Shown: positions 41,476 to 50,736 of the stretch, in pieces | How the letters are laid out: each line of letters starts with the position of its first letter | How positions within the stretch are numbered: position 1 is the first letter of the stretch | DNA from: CAWBBA01 sp963729795 | Lineage (GTDB): Bacteria; Desulfobacterota; Desulfomonilia; Desulfomonilales; Desulfomonilaceae | Assembly (NCBI GenBank): GCA_963729795.1 | Contig: CAVSPC010000012.1 | Span: 1-64,000, forward strand | Length of the DNA stretch: 64,000 nt | Direction of reading: 5' to 3' | The notes under the pieces: generated by a model | Seen by the model: the letters and a program-made list of their open reading frames with translations, nothing else | Databases searched by the model: none | What the model was told of the DNA's origin: nothing | Program-made: the position numbers and the translations under genes

Positions 41476-41656
41476 GGCAGTGGACAGATGATGGAGGTCA
41501 AGGAGGCCTAGCCGCGCCTCTTTTACAGATGGCAATCTCTCACGCGTTTTGTAGTTGGGCATAAGAGACGGGGCCAACTGTGGGACGACACGCCCATCAG
41601 TAACTCGAGTCATCTCTCAACCCGTTTCAGACAATTCGTGTCTTGGGGAGACAACA

Positions 41657-42112
41657 ATGAGAGTAGCAATAACAGCCACTGGCAAAGATTTGGACGCAGA
41701 GATCGACCCTCGGTTTGGACGGGCGCGGTACATTCTCATCGTAGATCCCGAGGGAGCGATTATTGACGTTGTCGACAACGAACCGAATCGTGCCGCAATG
41801 GGAGGGGCCGGCATCAGAGCCGCAAAGATGTTGTCGGACAGAAGAGTCAACGTGCTTCTCACCGGCAGGTGCGGCCCAAACGCCTTAGCAGCCCTTGGCG
41901 CTGCAGGGATCGAGATTGGCGAAGTCCTGTCAGGGACTGCCCGAAAGGCACTGGAACGTTTCAATCGCGGCGAGGTCAGCTACGTGACCGACGACGGTCC
42001 CGGCTCGGCCACACGCCTTCCGGGAATCGACGGCGCATCGGGGTTAGGGGGCGGTCGAGGCATGGGCATGGGCCGGGGTCGAGGCACAGGCCGGGGCCGT
42101 GGAACGTGGTGA
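41657..42112 (+). CDS. NifX-like protein with Gly/Arg-rich tail
   Basis: Protein of 151 residues. The PF02579 domain (about 1-110) has EIDPRFGRARYILIVDP, NEPNRAAMGGAGIRAAKML, VLLTGRCGPNALAALGAAGIEI. The last 25 residues are Gly/Arg/Met-rich (GMGMGRGRGTGRGRGTW) and disordered. GGGAG lies before the ATG. Its stop overlaps the start of the next small gene by 4 bases. Confidence 0.85.
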   Translation: MRVAITATGKDLDAEIDPRFGRARYILIVDPEGAIIDVVDNEPNRAAMGGAGIRAAKMLSDRRVNVLLTGRCGPNALAALGAAGIEIGEVLSGTARKALERFNRGEVSYVTDDGPGSATRLPGIDGASGLGGGRGMGMGRGRGTGRGRGTW

Positions 42113-42261
42113 AGATTACCAGAATCACCCGTGGCGGCGCCGAACTCGCTCGTTACGTCAGCGGCGACACGTTGAGGCAGGGATGTATTTTGGGCTGCTT
42201 TCAGACGCGATTCCCCGGGATGGGCTGCAGCGGGTGCGAAGCAAGCGGCACAGTGCCGTAA
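42109..42261 (+). CDS. 50-residue Cys-rich protein (GTG start)
   Basis: A small gene that begins with GTG inside the NifX stop (GTGA overlap). The product begins KITRITRGGAELARYVSGD and ends with the Cys-rich segment CILGCFQTRFPGMGCSGC; four Cys within 18 residues could bind a cluster or zinc. The overlap, the cluster context and the short gap to the radical SAM gene (22 bp) support it. No family is recognised. Confidence 0.55.
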   Translation: MKITRITRGGAELARYVSGDTLRQGCILGCFQTRFPGMGCSGCEASGTVP

Positions 42262-42283
42262 TCGAAACTGAAAGGAGGGGCTC

Positions 42284-43681
42284 ATGGATTTTATAGACCG
42301 AATTCGAATTTTGACGAGGGAGCAGGCCGCCTGGGCCATGGTTCAACTCATAACTCACGTGTCCCCGGAAACCTTTATGAAACTGGCGCTCCTGGCATCG
42401 CGTGTGGCCGACGGCGAAAGAGCGACCGCGGCTATACAAGCCGTCATTGAGAGCCTCCGGGAAGGGCCGAATAGCCAGGCATCGCGAATGTTTAGGCGCG
42501 TCATGACAGAGCTATCGCCCCATTGTCTCAAAGCTGTTGCAAATTCCCTGTTCATTAACGGTCTTCTGCGGAGTTCCGCGGTTCGCGGCGACTTCGCTCG
42601 AGAAAATGGCTTCGATCCCCCTTTCACACTTTTGATCAGCCCGACAATGCAGTGCAACCTCCAATGTGTAGGGTGTTATTCGGGCCGCTACGTTCGGGAA
42701 AAGGGATTGCCGAACGATCTTCTGGACCGCATTTTGGCCGAAGCAAGGGATATGGGAATCTTGTTTGTCGTGTTCAGTGGAGGCGAACCTCTTACGCGCA
42801 AAGAGGATCTGTTTCAACTCATACGCAAATACAACGATATGTATTTCATGTTCTACACCAATGGCACACTGATAAGTGACTCTGTGGCGGATCAGCTTCA
42901 GAACCTGGGCAATGCCGGGGCTGTAATCAGTCTTGAAGGTTTTCAGGAGGCCACCGACGCCAGGCGTGGAAAAGGAGTCTACAGGAAGGTTATGGACGCA
43001 ATGGGGCGGCTGAAAGATCGAGGGGTACCGTTCGGAACTTCGCTTACCGCGACCGGAAGGAACATCGAGGAAATCACCAGCAGAGAGTTCTTTCAGCATC
43101 TTTACGAAAAAGGCGTGATGATTGCGTGGTACTTCCTGTTCATGCCGGTGGGGCAAAACCCTGATGTCTCGCTGATGCCCACCCCGGAGCAGCGAGAGTA
43201 TCTCCGACGCCGAGGTCAAGCGCTTAGAAGTGAGTTTCCGATCTTTATTGCCGACTTCTGGAACGATGCGCCGTACGTGGGAGGTTGCATAGCAGGCGGC
43301 AGGAACTACCTCCACATCACACCAAGGGGGGATGTGGAACCCTGTGTGTTTACCCATGTGGCTGTGGAAAAAATCTACGATAAGAGCCTCACAGAAGTCC
43401 TCAACAGCGACTTCTTCAAATACATTCGCTCCTTGCAACCCTATTCTGAGAATCTCTTGACGCCTTGTATGATTATCGACAACCCCCATGTCTTCCGGGA
43501 TGTGTGCAAGAAGTGCGGAGCCTACGGCACCCACGAAGGGGCGGAAGACGTCAGGACCAAGATAAAAGACGAGTTGGACGATTATGGCAGAAGGGTGCGA
43601 GCCCTCTTCGACCGAACCTGGGAAGAAGAAAAGGCCGAGTATGGGTACTCCGATTCTAATAAGGCTGCGGCTGCGCTGTGA
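42284..43681 (+). CDS. Radical SAM protein with helical N-domain
   Basis: Protein of 465 residues. A helical N-terminal domain (1-110) precedes the radical SAM core: CNLQCVGC (CxxxCxxC), VFSGGEPL, and YTNGTLIS. The C-terminal part has GGCIAGGRNYLHITPRGDVEPC, and VCKKCGAYGTHEGA, which may bind further clusters as in SPASM proteins. AAGGAGG precedes the ATG. It likely modifies a peptide or cofactor of this cluster; the substrate is unknown. Confidence 0.88.
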   Translation: MDFIDRIRILTREQAAWAMVQLITHVSPETFMKLALLASRVADGERATAAIQAVIESLREGPNSQASRMFRRVMTELSPHCLKAVANSLFINGLLRSSAVRGDFARENGFDPPFTLLISPTMQCNLQCVGCYSGRYVREKGLPNDLLDRILAEARDMGILFVVFSGGEPLTRKEDLFQLIRKYNDMYFMFYTNGTLISDSVADQLQNLGNAGAVISLEGFQEATDARRGKGVYRKVMDAMGRLKDRGVPFGTSLTATGRNIEEITSREFFQHLYEKGVMIAWYFLFMPVGQNPDVSLMPTPEQREYLRRRGQALRSEFPIFIADFWNDAPYVGGCIAGGRNYLHITPRGDVEPCVFTHVAVEKIYDKSLTEVLNSDFFKYIRSLQPYSENLLTPCMIIDNPHVFRDVCKKCGAYGTHEGAEDVRTKIKDELDDYGRRVRALFDRTWEEEKAEYGYSDSNKAAAAL

Positions 43682-44008
43682 ATTCCCGTTTTACAGGTGT
43701 GCTTCGCAAAGATTCCAAGGTCACGCCGGTGAAAACCGAATGTGGGGCTGAATTTCGGATAATCGTTGTAACCGACCCGCCCCATGCGGAGTTGTGATCG
43801 AGTTTTGCCCCTTCAATTTGGCACGGTAAACGAACTGATCTGCAGACGGGATGTGGAGAGTAGGAGCAAGACAAGACTTCTATGGCCGGACCGTGCTGGT
43901 CCGCGAGAAGGCCGGGACTCAGGTTGCATTTCGGGAGCAACCTTAGTTCCAGCGTCTGGAGGCGACTGCCATAAGCGACTCCAATCATACTGAAGAAAGG
44001 TGGTATTC
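43682..44008. other. Intergenic before the cytochrome gene
   Basis: About 330 bp. A TTTGGCACGG near 43818 resembles a -24 element, but no -12 element follows at the right distance. I see no gene. Confidence 0.4.
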
Positions 44009-45100
44009 ATGAGGACGTATGTATGTGTCGTGCTGACATTAGCCTTTCTTGGTTTCGCAGGCGGGAACGGGCTTGCTGAGACCGGGGTAATGGTCCCCAA
44101 ACACGAATGCTTCTTCCTCAAGAGCCTGCATTTTACCACCAATGGCATGAAATTCTGGTACGGCAAAGAAAAGGGCGGCCTCGAATTGCTTACCGGAGTC
44201 CCCTATTCCAAGCTTGATTGCCGGAATTGCCATGTGTCCGGCTGCGACCGATGTCATCGCACTCAGTGGGGAAAACGCCTATCTTACACACTCAAGACAG
44301 CTCAAAACCCCAATATGTGTCTGCAATGTCATTCCAAGGAAAAGGCCATGATAAAGGTTGACCTAAAGGCAAAACAAGAGGACGTCCATCTGGCTAAGGG
44401 AATGACCTGCACGGACTGTCACTCGCAGCGGGAGATGCATGGCGACGGTGTTCAGTACACTTCCCTGAAAGAACCCGGAGCGATGGATACGAGCTGTAAG
44501 AAGTGCCATAACGCTGTCAAGCCTACTTATGCCCACACCGTGCACGAAGGGAAGCTTGACTGCAATGCCTGCCACGTGCGCCACGAGGTGAGTTGCACCA
44601 ACTGCCATTTCGATCATCTGATCAAGACGGGAGAGCGTAAGGCGATCCCCGTCAACGGTTGGGTCTTTCTCATGAACTACAGGGGCAAGGTCACTTCGGC
44701 GAACATGCAGACCTTCTTCGTCCGCCCCGACAAAACATTCCTCATGTTCGCGCCCAAAATGGGGCATTCAATCATGAAAAAGGGAAGGAAATGCGACGAT
44801 TGTCATGGAACGAAAACTATGCATCAAGTCCAAAAGGAAAAGAGGCTCAAGCTGACGTGGCTCGAAGACGGCAAGGTAGCAAACCTCAAAGGAGTCATTC
44901 CTGTGGCTCGAGGCGTCAAATACGAATGTGCGTATCTCGACCTGAAAGATGGGAAATGGGTGCCGGTCAAGCACCCGGCTGAGCCGATCCAGCAATTTGT
45001 CGGATTCGGTGAGCCCCTTACCAAGGAACAGCTTGAAGCCTTGGCCGAGCATCAGGAAGTGCCCAAACCGGAGATAAAGACCCCCACCGAGGCGAAGTAG
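44009..45100 (+). CDS. Eight-heme c-type cytochrome
   Basis: Protein of 363 residues with a signal peptide (VVLTLAFLGFAGGNGLA). CxxCH motifs start at residues 71, 79, 104, 134, 163, 185, 196 and 262, so eight c-hemes. It is a periplasmic electron carrier or redox enzyme. After the hemes comes a segment without hemes (QVQKEKRLKLTWLEDGK, then acidic tail). AAAGGTGG lies before the ATG at 44009. Its place in the cluster suggests electron exchange with the outside. Confidence 0.92.
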   Translation: MRTYVCVVLTLAFLGFAGGNGLAETGVMVPKHECFFLKSLHFTTNGMKFWYGKEKGGLELLTGVPYSKLDCRNCHVSGCDRCHRTQWGKRLSYTLKTAQNPNMCLQCHSKEKAMIKVDLKAKQEDVHLAKGMTCTDCHSQREMHGDGVQYTSLKEPGAMDTSCKKCHNAVKPTYAHTVHEGKLDCNACHVRHEVSCTNCHFDHLIKTGERKAIPVNGWVFLMNYRGKVTSANMQTFFVRPDKTFLMFAPKMGHSIMKKGRKCDDCHGTKTMHQVQKEKRLKLTWLEDGKVANLKGVIPVARGVKYECAYLDLKDGKWVPVKHPAEPIQQFVGFGEPLTKEQLEALAEHQEVPKPEIKTPTEAK

Positions 45101-45381
45101 ATCGTTGACCAATTACGGGGTGGGCAGCCCTTGTACTCCATGTGCTCAAACCCGACGCGGCCTGACGTCTGAAGAGAGGATTGCAAAACCCAGTTCATTG
45201 GCCGACAAGGACTGTCCATCCGCAGAAAGGCTCCGATGGCGGCGGAATGCACGCCGAGCGATCGCGATGAGACGAAGCAAGTTTCTTAAACGCCTTGCCG
45301 TTGCGCTCCTTTCGGGGGGCCGGCGAGGCATAATCCCCTCGTTGTTAGCGAAGGGGTCGCCCACAGAGAGGAGTGCCGGCC

Positions 45382-47292
45382 ATGAACCGAATGTTTCAGA
45401 GCATAACTCTCGGAAGATTGAATCTCGTCAATCGGGCTGTTTTCCCGCCCATAAAGACAGGGTATGGAGGTGCCGACGGCGCTGTGACACAACGCCAACT
45501 GATCTTTTACAGACAGATTGCGGCGAACGGTCCGGGCTTAGTTATCCTTGAACCTGTCTCCGTGTCACTCGAAGGAAAGGAACATCCCAAGCAACTCTGC
45601 GTCCATCTTCCCCAAAGCGCCGCGGAACTCGCAAGAATTGTGGAAGTGGTGCATGGGGAAGATCGCCTTGTCTGCCTTCATTTGAATCATGCCGGTGCAG
45701 CCGCTAATCCCAAGGCCGCAGGGACTAAGCCGAAAGCTCCCTCTTCCGTCACTTGTCCCGCCAGTGGTCAAGTTTCTGAGCCGCTGACAGAGCAAGAGAT
45801 CAAGATAATTATAGCCGCTTATGGCTCCGCAGCGGAAAAGGCAAAGGCGGCGGGATTTGACATGATTGAGGTCCAGGCGGGGCATGGCTATCTCGTTTCC
45901 CAGTTTCTAAACCGGAAAATCAACAAAAGGCCGGACCACTACGGGGAGGATCGCACGCTTTTTGGCAGACAAGTGCTGTCAGTGGTGCGAGAGGGAACTC
46001 CGGATATACCATGCATTTTGCGGATTTCCGGAAATGAAATGTCGCCCGACCTGGGGCTGGACCAGGAAGATTTGCGTCCCATACTCGAAGGGGCGCACGA
46101 AGCAGGGATCGCTGCCATACATGTTGGCATGGGCAATGCTTGTTTCAGCCCTCCCTGGTACTTTCACCACATGAGCCTTCAGGAGAAGCCCCAGATAACT
46201 GCCCTGTCATGGGTTCGGCAACAGACGATACTGCCTATTATTGTTGCAGGAAGAATGGGCGAAGCAGAAAGGATAAAGAATATCCTCGATGCGGGTCTGG
46301 CTGACCTCGTCGCATTGGGCAGGCCTCTCATTGCGGATCCCGATCTCTTGGAGAAACGGCGGAAGGGCGCCGATGAAGACGTGCGTCATTGCGGCTATTG
46401 TCTCCAAGGCTGCCTGCAACGTGTCAAGAGCGGCGAGGGCTTGGGCTGCAACATCAACCCGCTGATCGGCCAGCCCGAACTAGAGCCTGCTCCTCATGCC
46501 CTAAAAGTCTTGGTTGCCGGAGGAGGCCCGGCCGGCATGTGTGCTGCGCTCTACCTTGCCGGACGCGGCCACTGTGTGACACTGGTCGAACAGGCGGATT
46601 GTCTCGGGGGACAGTTCTGTCTCGCCTGGCGGACCCCGGGCAAGGCAACAATGAAAAGGACTCTGGATTCACTCGAGCGCGCCGTGACGGCCAGCGGCGC
46701 TTCCATCATATTGGGGAGGACCGTCGATCTCAATCTGGTGAAAGAAATCCGGCCCGATCTGCTTGTTTGGTCTGTGGGAGCCAGTCCGAATGTACCGGAA
46801 ATCCCGGGGCTCGACACTCAGTGGGGAATTACTGCGGTGGAATTTCTGAACGGGGCGAAAAACGTTCGTGGCCCTAGGATCTTGGTTATCGGTGCCGGCA
46901 GGGTCGGAGTTGAGATTGCGGAATTGCTGGGACAGGAAGGCTATGAAGTGGTTGCGACAAAACGGACGGACTCCATTGGCAGCCACATGGAGACTATAAC
47001 AAGAAACCTGGCTCTCAAGCGGATCGGCAATATGCCAAATGCCACCTTCATGCCCCGTACGGTAGTGAAGGAATTCAGGACCGACGCCGTTGAAGTGGAA
47101 GAAGACGGAGTGAGGGCATTTCTGGAACCGTTCCAGACTGTGGTCGTGTCCACGGGTTTGCTATCCGCGCAGGGGCCTGCAGAAGAGATCCGGAAGGAAG
47201 TCTCAAAGGTGGAGATAATCGGAGACGCACTAGAGGTCCAGGACATTTACAGCGCTACGCAGGCGGGTTACCGGGTCGCGTTGGGATATTAA
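45382..47292 (+). CDS. OYE/2,4-dienoyl-CoA reductase-like flavoprotein
   Basis: Protein of 636 residues of the FMN-[4Fe-4S]-FAD family. The N-terminal OYE barrel (about 1-330) has VSLEGKEHPKQLCVHLP, HLNHAGAAA and VQAGHGYLVSQFLN. A Cys motif (CGYCLQGCLQRVKSGEGLGC) holds the 4Fe-4S. Then an FAD domain (VLVAGGGPAGMCAALYLAGRG) and an NAD(P) fold (RILVIGAGRVGVEIAELL). It probably reduces an enoate or a similar substrate with NAD(P)H or another donor. ATG at 45382 has AGAGGAG upstream. Confidence 0.9.
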   Translation: MNRMFQSITLGRLNLVNRAVFPPIKTGYGGADGAVTQRQLIFYRQIAANGPGLVILEPVSVSLEGKEHPKQLCVHLPQSAAELARIVEVVHGEDRLVCLHLNHAGAAANPKAAGTKPKAPSSVTCPASGQVSEPLTEQEIKIIIAAYGSAAEKAKAAGFDMIEVQAGHGYLVSQFLNRKINKRPDHYGEDRTLFGRQVLSVVREGTPDIPCILRISGNEMSPDLGLDQEDLRPILEGAHEAGIAAIHVGMGNACFSPPWYFHHMSLQEKPQITALSWVRQQTILPIIVAGRMGEAERIKNILDAGLADLVALGRPLIADPDLLEKRRKGADEDVRHCGYCLQGCLQRVKSGEGLGCNINPLIGQPELEPAPHALKVLVAGGGPAGMCAALYLAGRGHCVTLVEQADCLGGQFCLAWRTPGKATMKRTLDSLERAVTASGASIILGRTVDLNLVKEIRPDLLVWSVGASPNVPEIPGLDTQWGITAVEFLNGAKNVRGPRILVIGAGRVGVEIAELLGQEGYEVVATKRTDSIGSHMETITRNLALKRIGNMPNATFMPRTVVKEFRTDAVEVEEDGVRAFLEPFQTVVVSTGLLSAQGPAEEIRKEVSKVEIIGDALEVQDIYSATQAGYRVALGY

Positions 47293-47366
47293 CCTTACAT
47301 TGACATCCACTGCGGAAGGACCGGAATCCATCCGCGGATTGGATGGAGAAAGAAGGATGTCAAAAC

Positions 47367-47777
47367 ATGAAAAGGCCTCGTGGCAGGAACCGGGGTCACG
47401 GAGTCGGCAGGGGTAACCGTGGACTGGGGCGACATAACGCCTGTAGTCAGGGTTGGGCAACGCAGAGGCGAGTAATTGAGCCAATCCCGCCATTCTCTCT
47501 TTCGTCCTTTCCGCACAGCCCGAAGGCCGTACAAAAGGCCGACTGTGTTTCAACCCTCGCGGCAATTGTGGATACGGATAGATGTATTGGCTGCGGTGCG
47601 TGTCAAGAGATGTGCCCTGTTGGGGCCATATCTGTAAGCCAAATCGCCAGGATTGATCAGAACTTGTGTTCAGGATGCGGCCTTTGTGTGACCGCATGCC
47701 CGGAGGGGGCCCTTTCGATGAGTCCGTTGCGCGGACCTGCCACGCAAAGCAGTTCGGGTAGCTCCTGGAAGGATTGA
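47367..47777 (+). CDS. Ferredoxin with Gly/Arg-rich N-terminus
   Basis: Protein of 136 residues. The first 25 are Gly/Arg-rich (RGRNRGHGVGRGNRGLGR) and disordered. The C-terminal half has two [4Fe-4S] motifs, CIGCGACQEMCP and CSGCGLCVTACP. It lies 74 bp after the flavoprotein gene and is probably its electron partner. AAGGA precedes the ATG at 47367. Confidence 0.85.
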   Translation: MKRPRGRNRGHGVGRGNRGLGRHNACSQGWATQRRVIEPIPPFSLSSFPHSPKAVQKADCVSTLAAIVDTDRCIGCGACQEMCPVGAISVSQIARIDQNLCSGCGLCVTACPEGALSMSPLRGPATQSSSGSSWKD

Positions 47778-47809
47778 ACCCTTAACGACTTACAAAGGAG
47801 ACCAACCAC

Positions 47810-48451
47810 ATGCAACGCGGATCATTCTCAGACGTCTCGATCGTGTCGTGCGGCACCCTGAGCTTGGAACTTAATTATCTCAGAAAGATGGGGTTTCTGG
47901 ACGCAACGCAATTGCTGTACACAACAGCCGGACTTCACCAGGACTGTCGTGAATTGGAGCGGCAACTTGTCCAGCGTATAGCGAAAGCGAGGCAAACGGC
48001 AGACAAGGTGATCGTGGTTTACGGAGGCAAGTTCTGCTACGTAAACGTTAAAGAGCCGACTCGAACCCTGGAAAAGATTGTTGCAGAACAGGGACCACAT
48101 GTCGTCAGAATAGAGGCCAGCCACTGTGTAGACATGTTGGCCGACGCGTCAGAGCGAGAATCAATAGCCGACGGAGAACAAATATGGTGGATGACGCCCG
48201 GTTGGATCGAATTCAGACATCGGGTGTTCGCAGGCTGGGACAAGGGGCTTGCAAACGAGAACTTTCCACGTCACACGGGGGGGGCGATGGTTTTGGATGC
48301 CATCGGGTATTTCGACCAATATGTCGAGGAGCGTCCCGAAGAGCTTCTTGAATACTCTGACTGGATGGGAATACCTATCCAGGCTCATCCGATTTCCCTT
48401 GACCGGTTGAAGTCGCTGCTATTGGAAGCAGCCACCCGATTAAGAGAATAA
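47810..48451 (+). CDS. DUF1638 protein
   Basis: Protein of 213 residues of the DUF1638 family: VSIVSCGTLSLELNYL, YTTAGLHQDCRELERQL, VIVVYGGKFCYVNV, RIEASHCVDMLA, and IWWMTPGWIEFR. Cys and His are placed so that they could bind a metal. DUF1638 genes occur near corrinoid methyltransferase genes in anaerobes, but the activity is unknown. AAAGGAG precedes the ATG. Confidence 0.8.
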   Translation: MQRGSFSDVSIVSCGTLSLELNYLRKMGFLDATQLLYTTAGLHQDCRELERQLVQRIAKARQTADKVIVVYGGKFCYVNVKEPTRTLEKIVAEQGPHVVRIEASHCVDMLADASERESIADGEQIWWMTPGWIEFRHRVFAGWDKGLANENFPRHTGGAMVLDAIGYFDQYVEERPEELLEYSDWMGIPIQAHPISLDRLKSLLLEAATRLRE

Positions 48452-48586
48452 ACATCATTTGATGCGTAATGTCTTCCCCATAAAGGACATAGCGGCGAGA
48501 GATGGAGGATCGGGTACTAAGAGACTCGCACAAGAAGGCTCGGCAACCAGGAACCTATCCTGTACTATCAAAAGGTGGTTCAGAGA

Positions 48587-49531
48587 ATGATCGCGTTTGG
48601 ACCGGTACCGTCACGGCGCTTGGGACGCAGCCTCGGGATTAACAACATGCCGCCTAAGTGCTGCTCGTATTCCTGCATATACTGCCAGATCGGCAGAACC
48701 GTTCGCAGGCGCATTGAACGTCGGAAATTCTTTGAGCCGGAGCGGATTTTGAGGGAGGTGGAGTTGCATCTGGTGAAATTGCGGGAGACGGGAGAACCTA
48801 TCGACTACCTCACATTCGTTCCTAGCGGCGAACCCACCCTCGACAAGAATCTCGGGCGCGAGATACAAGCTTTGGCGTCCCTCGGCATAAAGGTCGGCGT
48901 GATCACGAACGCATCTATATTATGGAGAGAGGATGTTCGCGCAGACCTCGCTGAGGCTGATTGGGTTTCACTGAAAATCGACGCAGCAACAGAAAAAGCG
49001 TGGCGTAAACTCAATAGGCCGCATCCTGCTCTGAAAATGTCGTCTGTGATAGACGGCCTGATTCGGTTTGCCAAGTCTTTCCGAGGTGATCTGGTCACCG
49101 AAACCATGCTCGTCAGAGGTGTCAACGATGAAGCTGGCAGGTTGCAGGAGCTTTCAGATCTTTTGGATCAGGTAAATCCTCGGTGCTGTTATTTGGCCAC
49201 CCCTACACGGCCTCCTGCCGAATCTTGGGTCCTGCCTCCCACCGCAGAAGTCCTGTCGGAGTGCTATTCGTTGCTGGCAGCCAGGCTCCCTGCAGTGGAA
49301 TGCCTCACTGCAGGCGACGAAGGGCAGTTCACGGTTACAAGGTCTGCGGTCCAAGATCTCTTGAGTATTACATCCGTGCACCCCATGGAACAGAAAGCTG
49401 TAGAGAAATTTCTCCAAAAGGCAGGTGCTGATTGGACCCTGATCGAACGGCTGCTTGAAAACGGCCGCATCATAAAAACGGAGTTTGAGGGTAAGCAATT
49501 CTACAGGAAGGCGCCCGCTGCGGTTTTGTAG
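48587..49531 (+). CDS. Radical SAM protein (FGPVPSRRLGRSLGI family)
   Basis: Protein of 314 residues. MIAFGPVPSRRLGRSLGINN is the family start, and CCSYSCIYCQ holds the CxxxCxxC cluster. PSGEPTL replaces GGEP, and there is TNASIL. The C-terminal third is an extra helical domain (TSVHPMEQKAVEKFLQKAGADW, a winged-helix-like end). Its substrate is not known; tRNA or a small molecule is possible. ATG at 48587 follows AAAGGTGG. Confidence 0.85.
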   Translation: MIAFGPVPSRRLGRSLGINNMPPKCCSYSCIYCQIGRTVRRRIERRKFFEPERILREVELHLVKLRETGEPIDYLTFVPSGEPTLDKNLGREIQALASLGIKVGVITNASILWREDVRADLAEADWVSLKIDAATEKAWRKLNRPHPALKMSSVIDGLIRFAKSFRGDLVTETMLVRGVNDEAGRLQELSDLLDQVNPRCCYLATPTRPPAESWVLPPTAEVLSECYSLLAARLPAVECLTAGDEGQFTVTRSAVQDLLSITSVHPMEQKAVEKFLQKAGADWTLIERLLENGRIIKTEFEGKQFYRKAPAAVL

Positions 49532-49868
49532 CCTCGTTGCCACGAGGGTACGCATGGCAGGCGCTCCATTGGAGACTCCGAGGAGCACCAATCTGGAGGT
49601 TGCAGTGCCCCCAGTAGTGAGCCCAAACATAAGCGGTCCTCGCCGGCATCGATTCAGGCCGAGGGCGACAAGCAGAGACCTGTTCGTGTTCCTGTATCAT
49701 AGAGTCCCACATGTCAGGGGGTGCGGTAGATTCGCCCGCGCCGTGAGCAGTTGGTTCATGCGGGCGAGCTGCAACGATTATTGTTGCGGACATCGTGACT
49801 CATCCGGCTGGAAAGAGCACGAAAGAAGTGGAATATTCGGGAAGGGAAAGACGATCACTCGAACCGTA

Positions 49869-50519
49869 GTGACCCAAAGGCGGCTATATCCCTTTGATGT
49901 GGAAGCAGACCGATACGACCTGTGGTTTGAGTCCCCTGAAGGCAAAGCAATCTTTGATATTGAGAGGAATTGTCTCCGAGCCTTGATTCAAACTTTTACG
50001 GGCTTGTGGCTCGAAGTGGGGGTGGGTAGTGGCAGGTTTGCCACGTCCCTAGGCATCTCTGAGGGGGTGGATCCGTCACAGAGGATGCTGGCTATCGCGG
50101 CACGCCGTGGTATTCACGCTGTCCGAGGGATCGGTGAAGAATTGCCCTATCAGGATGCGGCATTCGACGGAGTTCTGATGGTCACTACGCTCTGTTTCTT
50201 AATAGACCCCAAGAAAACGCTGTCGGAATGCCGTCGCGTTTTGCATTCCCGTGGAACCCTGGTGGTGGGAATAGTGCCTGCCGAGAGTGCCTGGGGCCTA
50301 TTGTATAGGGCAAAAGGTTGCGAAGGTCACCCGTTATATTCCAAAGCAAATTTCTATAAATGCGCGCAAATAGTTCGCTTTTGTGCTGAGGTCGGGTTCG
50401 TTTTTTCCAGTGGTATCAGTTGCCTCCTGACTCCTCCAGGTGAAGCTCCGGCGCCCAGCCTGGAGAAAGGCATCGATGAGAATGCCGGGTTTGTGACAAT
50501 GAGTTTCTACAAAGCATGA
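49869..50519 (+). CDS. Class I SAM methyltransferase
   Basis: Protein of about 216 residues from GTG 49869. FDVEADRYDLWFESPEGKAIFD, motif I WLEVGVGSGRFA, GVDPSQRMLAIA, and LPYQDAAFDGVLMVTTLCFL match the UbiE/COQ5-like Methyltransf_11 family. The frame remains open up to 49485, but that part overlaps the previous gene and looks non-coding. The start is uncertain. It lies between two radical SAM genes. Confidence 0.75.
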   Translation: MTQRRLYPFDVEADRYDLWFESPEGKAIFDIERNCLRALIQTFTGLWLEVGVGSGRFATSLGISEGVDPSQRMLAIAARRGIHAVRGIGEELPYQDAAFDGVLMVTTLCFLIDPKKTLSECRRVLHSRGTLVVGIVPAESAWGLLYRAKGCEGHPLYSKANFYKCAQIVRFCAEVGFVFSSGISCLLTPPGEAPAPSLEKGIDENAGFVTMSFYKA

Positions 50520-50736
50520 TCGAGGAGCCTTCTGAAAGTGTTTGTAGGTAATGAACATGCTTGTCGTAAACGGCTAGCCATTAACAAGACTTAGTTTTTT
50601 TCATAGGGGCGTTTTCGGTTGTGGCATTGGGAAAAGTTACCGCTCCTCTCGCTGCTTTGGACGAACCAGAACTATCTGTAAAGCTATCAGACCATTTCGA
50701 GGCCGGTAGGGGCAACGCCTGCTCGGGGTCTTCTTG

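Noticed and set aside
40378..41613. 411-residue minus-strand frame
   Set aside because: It lies antisense to the IscU-like and cNMP-domain genes, both of which have strong motifs and start sites.
42512..43534. 340-residue minus-strand frame
   Set aside because: It is antisense to the radical SAM gene at 42284, which has the CxxxCxxC cluster.
43818..43835. TTTGGCACGG as a sigma-54 promoter of the cytochrome gene
   Set aside because: There is no TTGC at the required distance after it.
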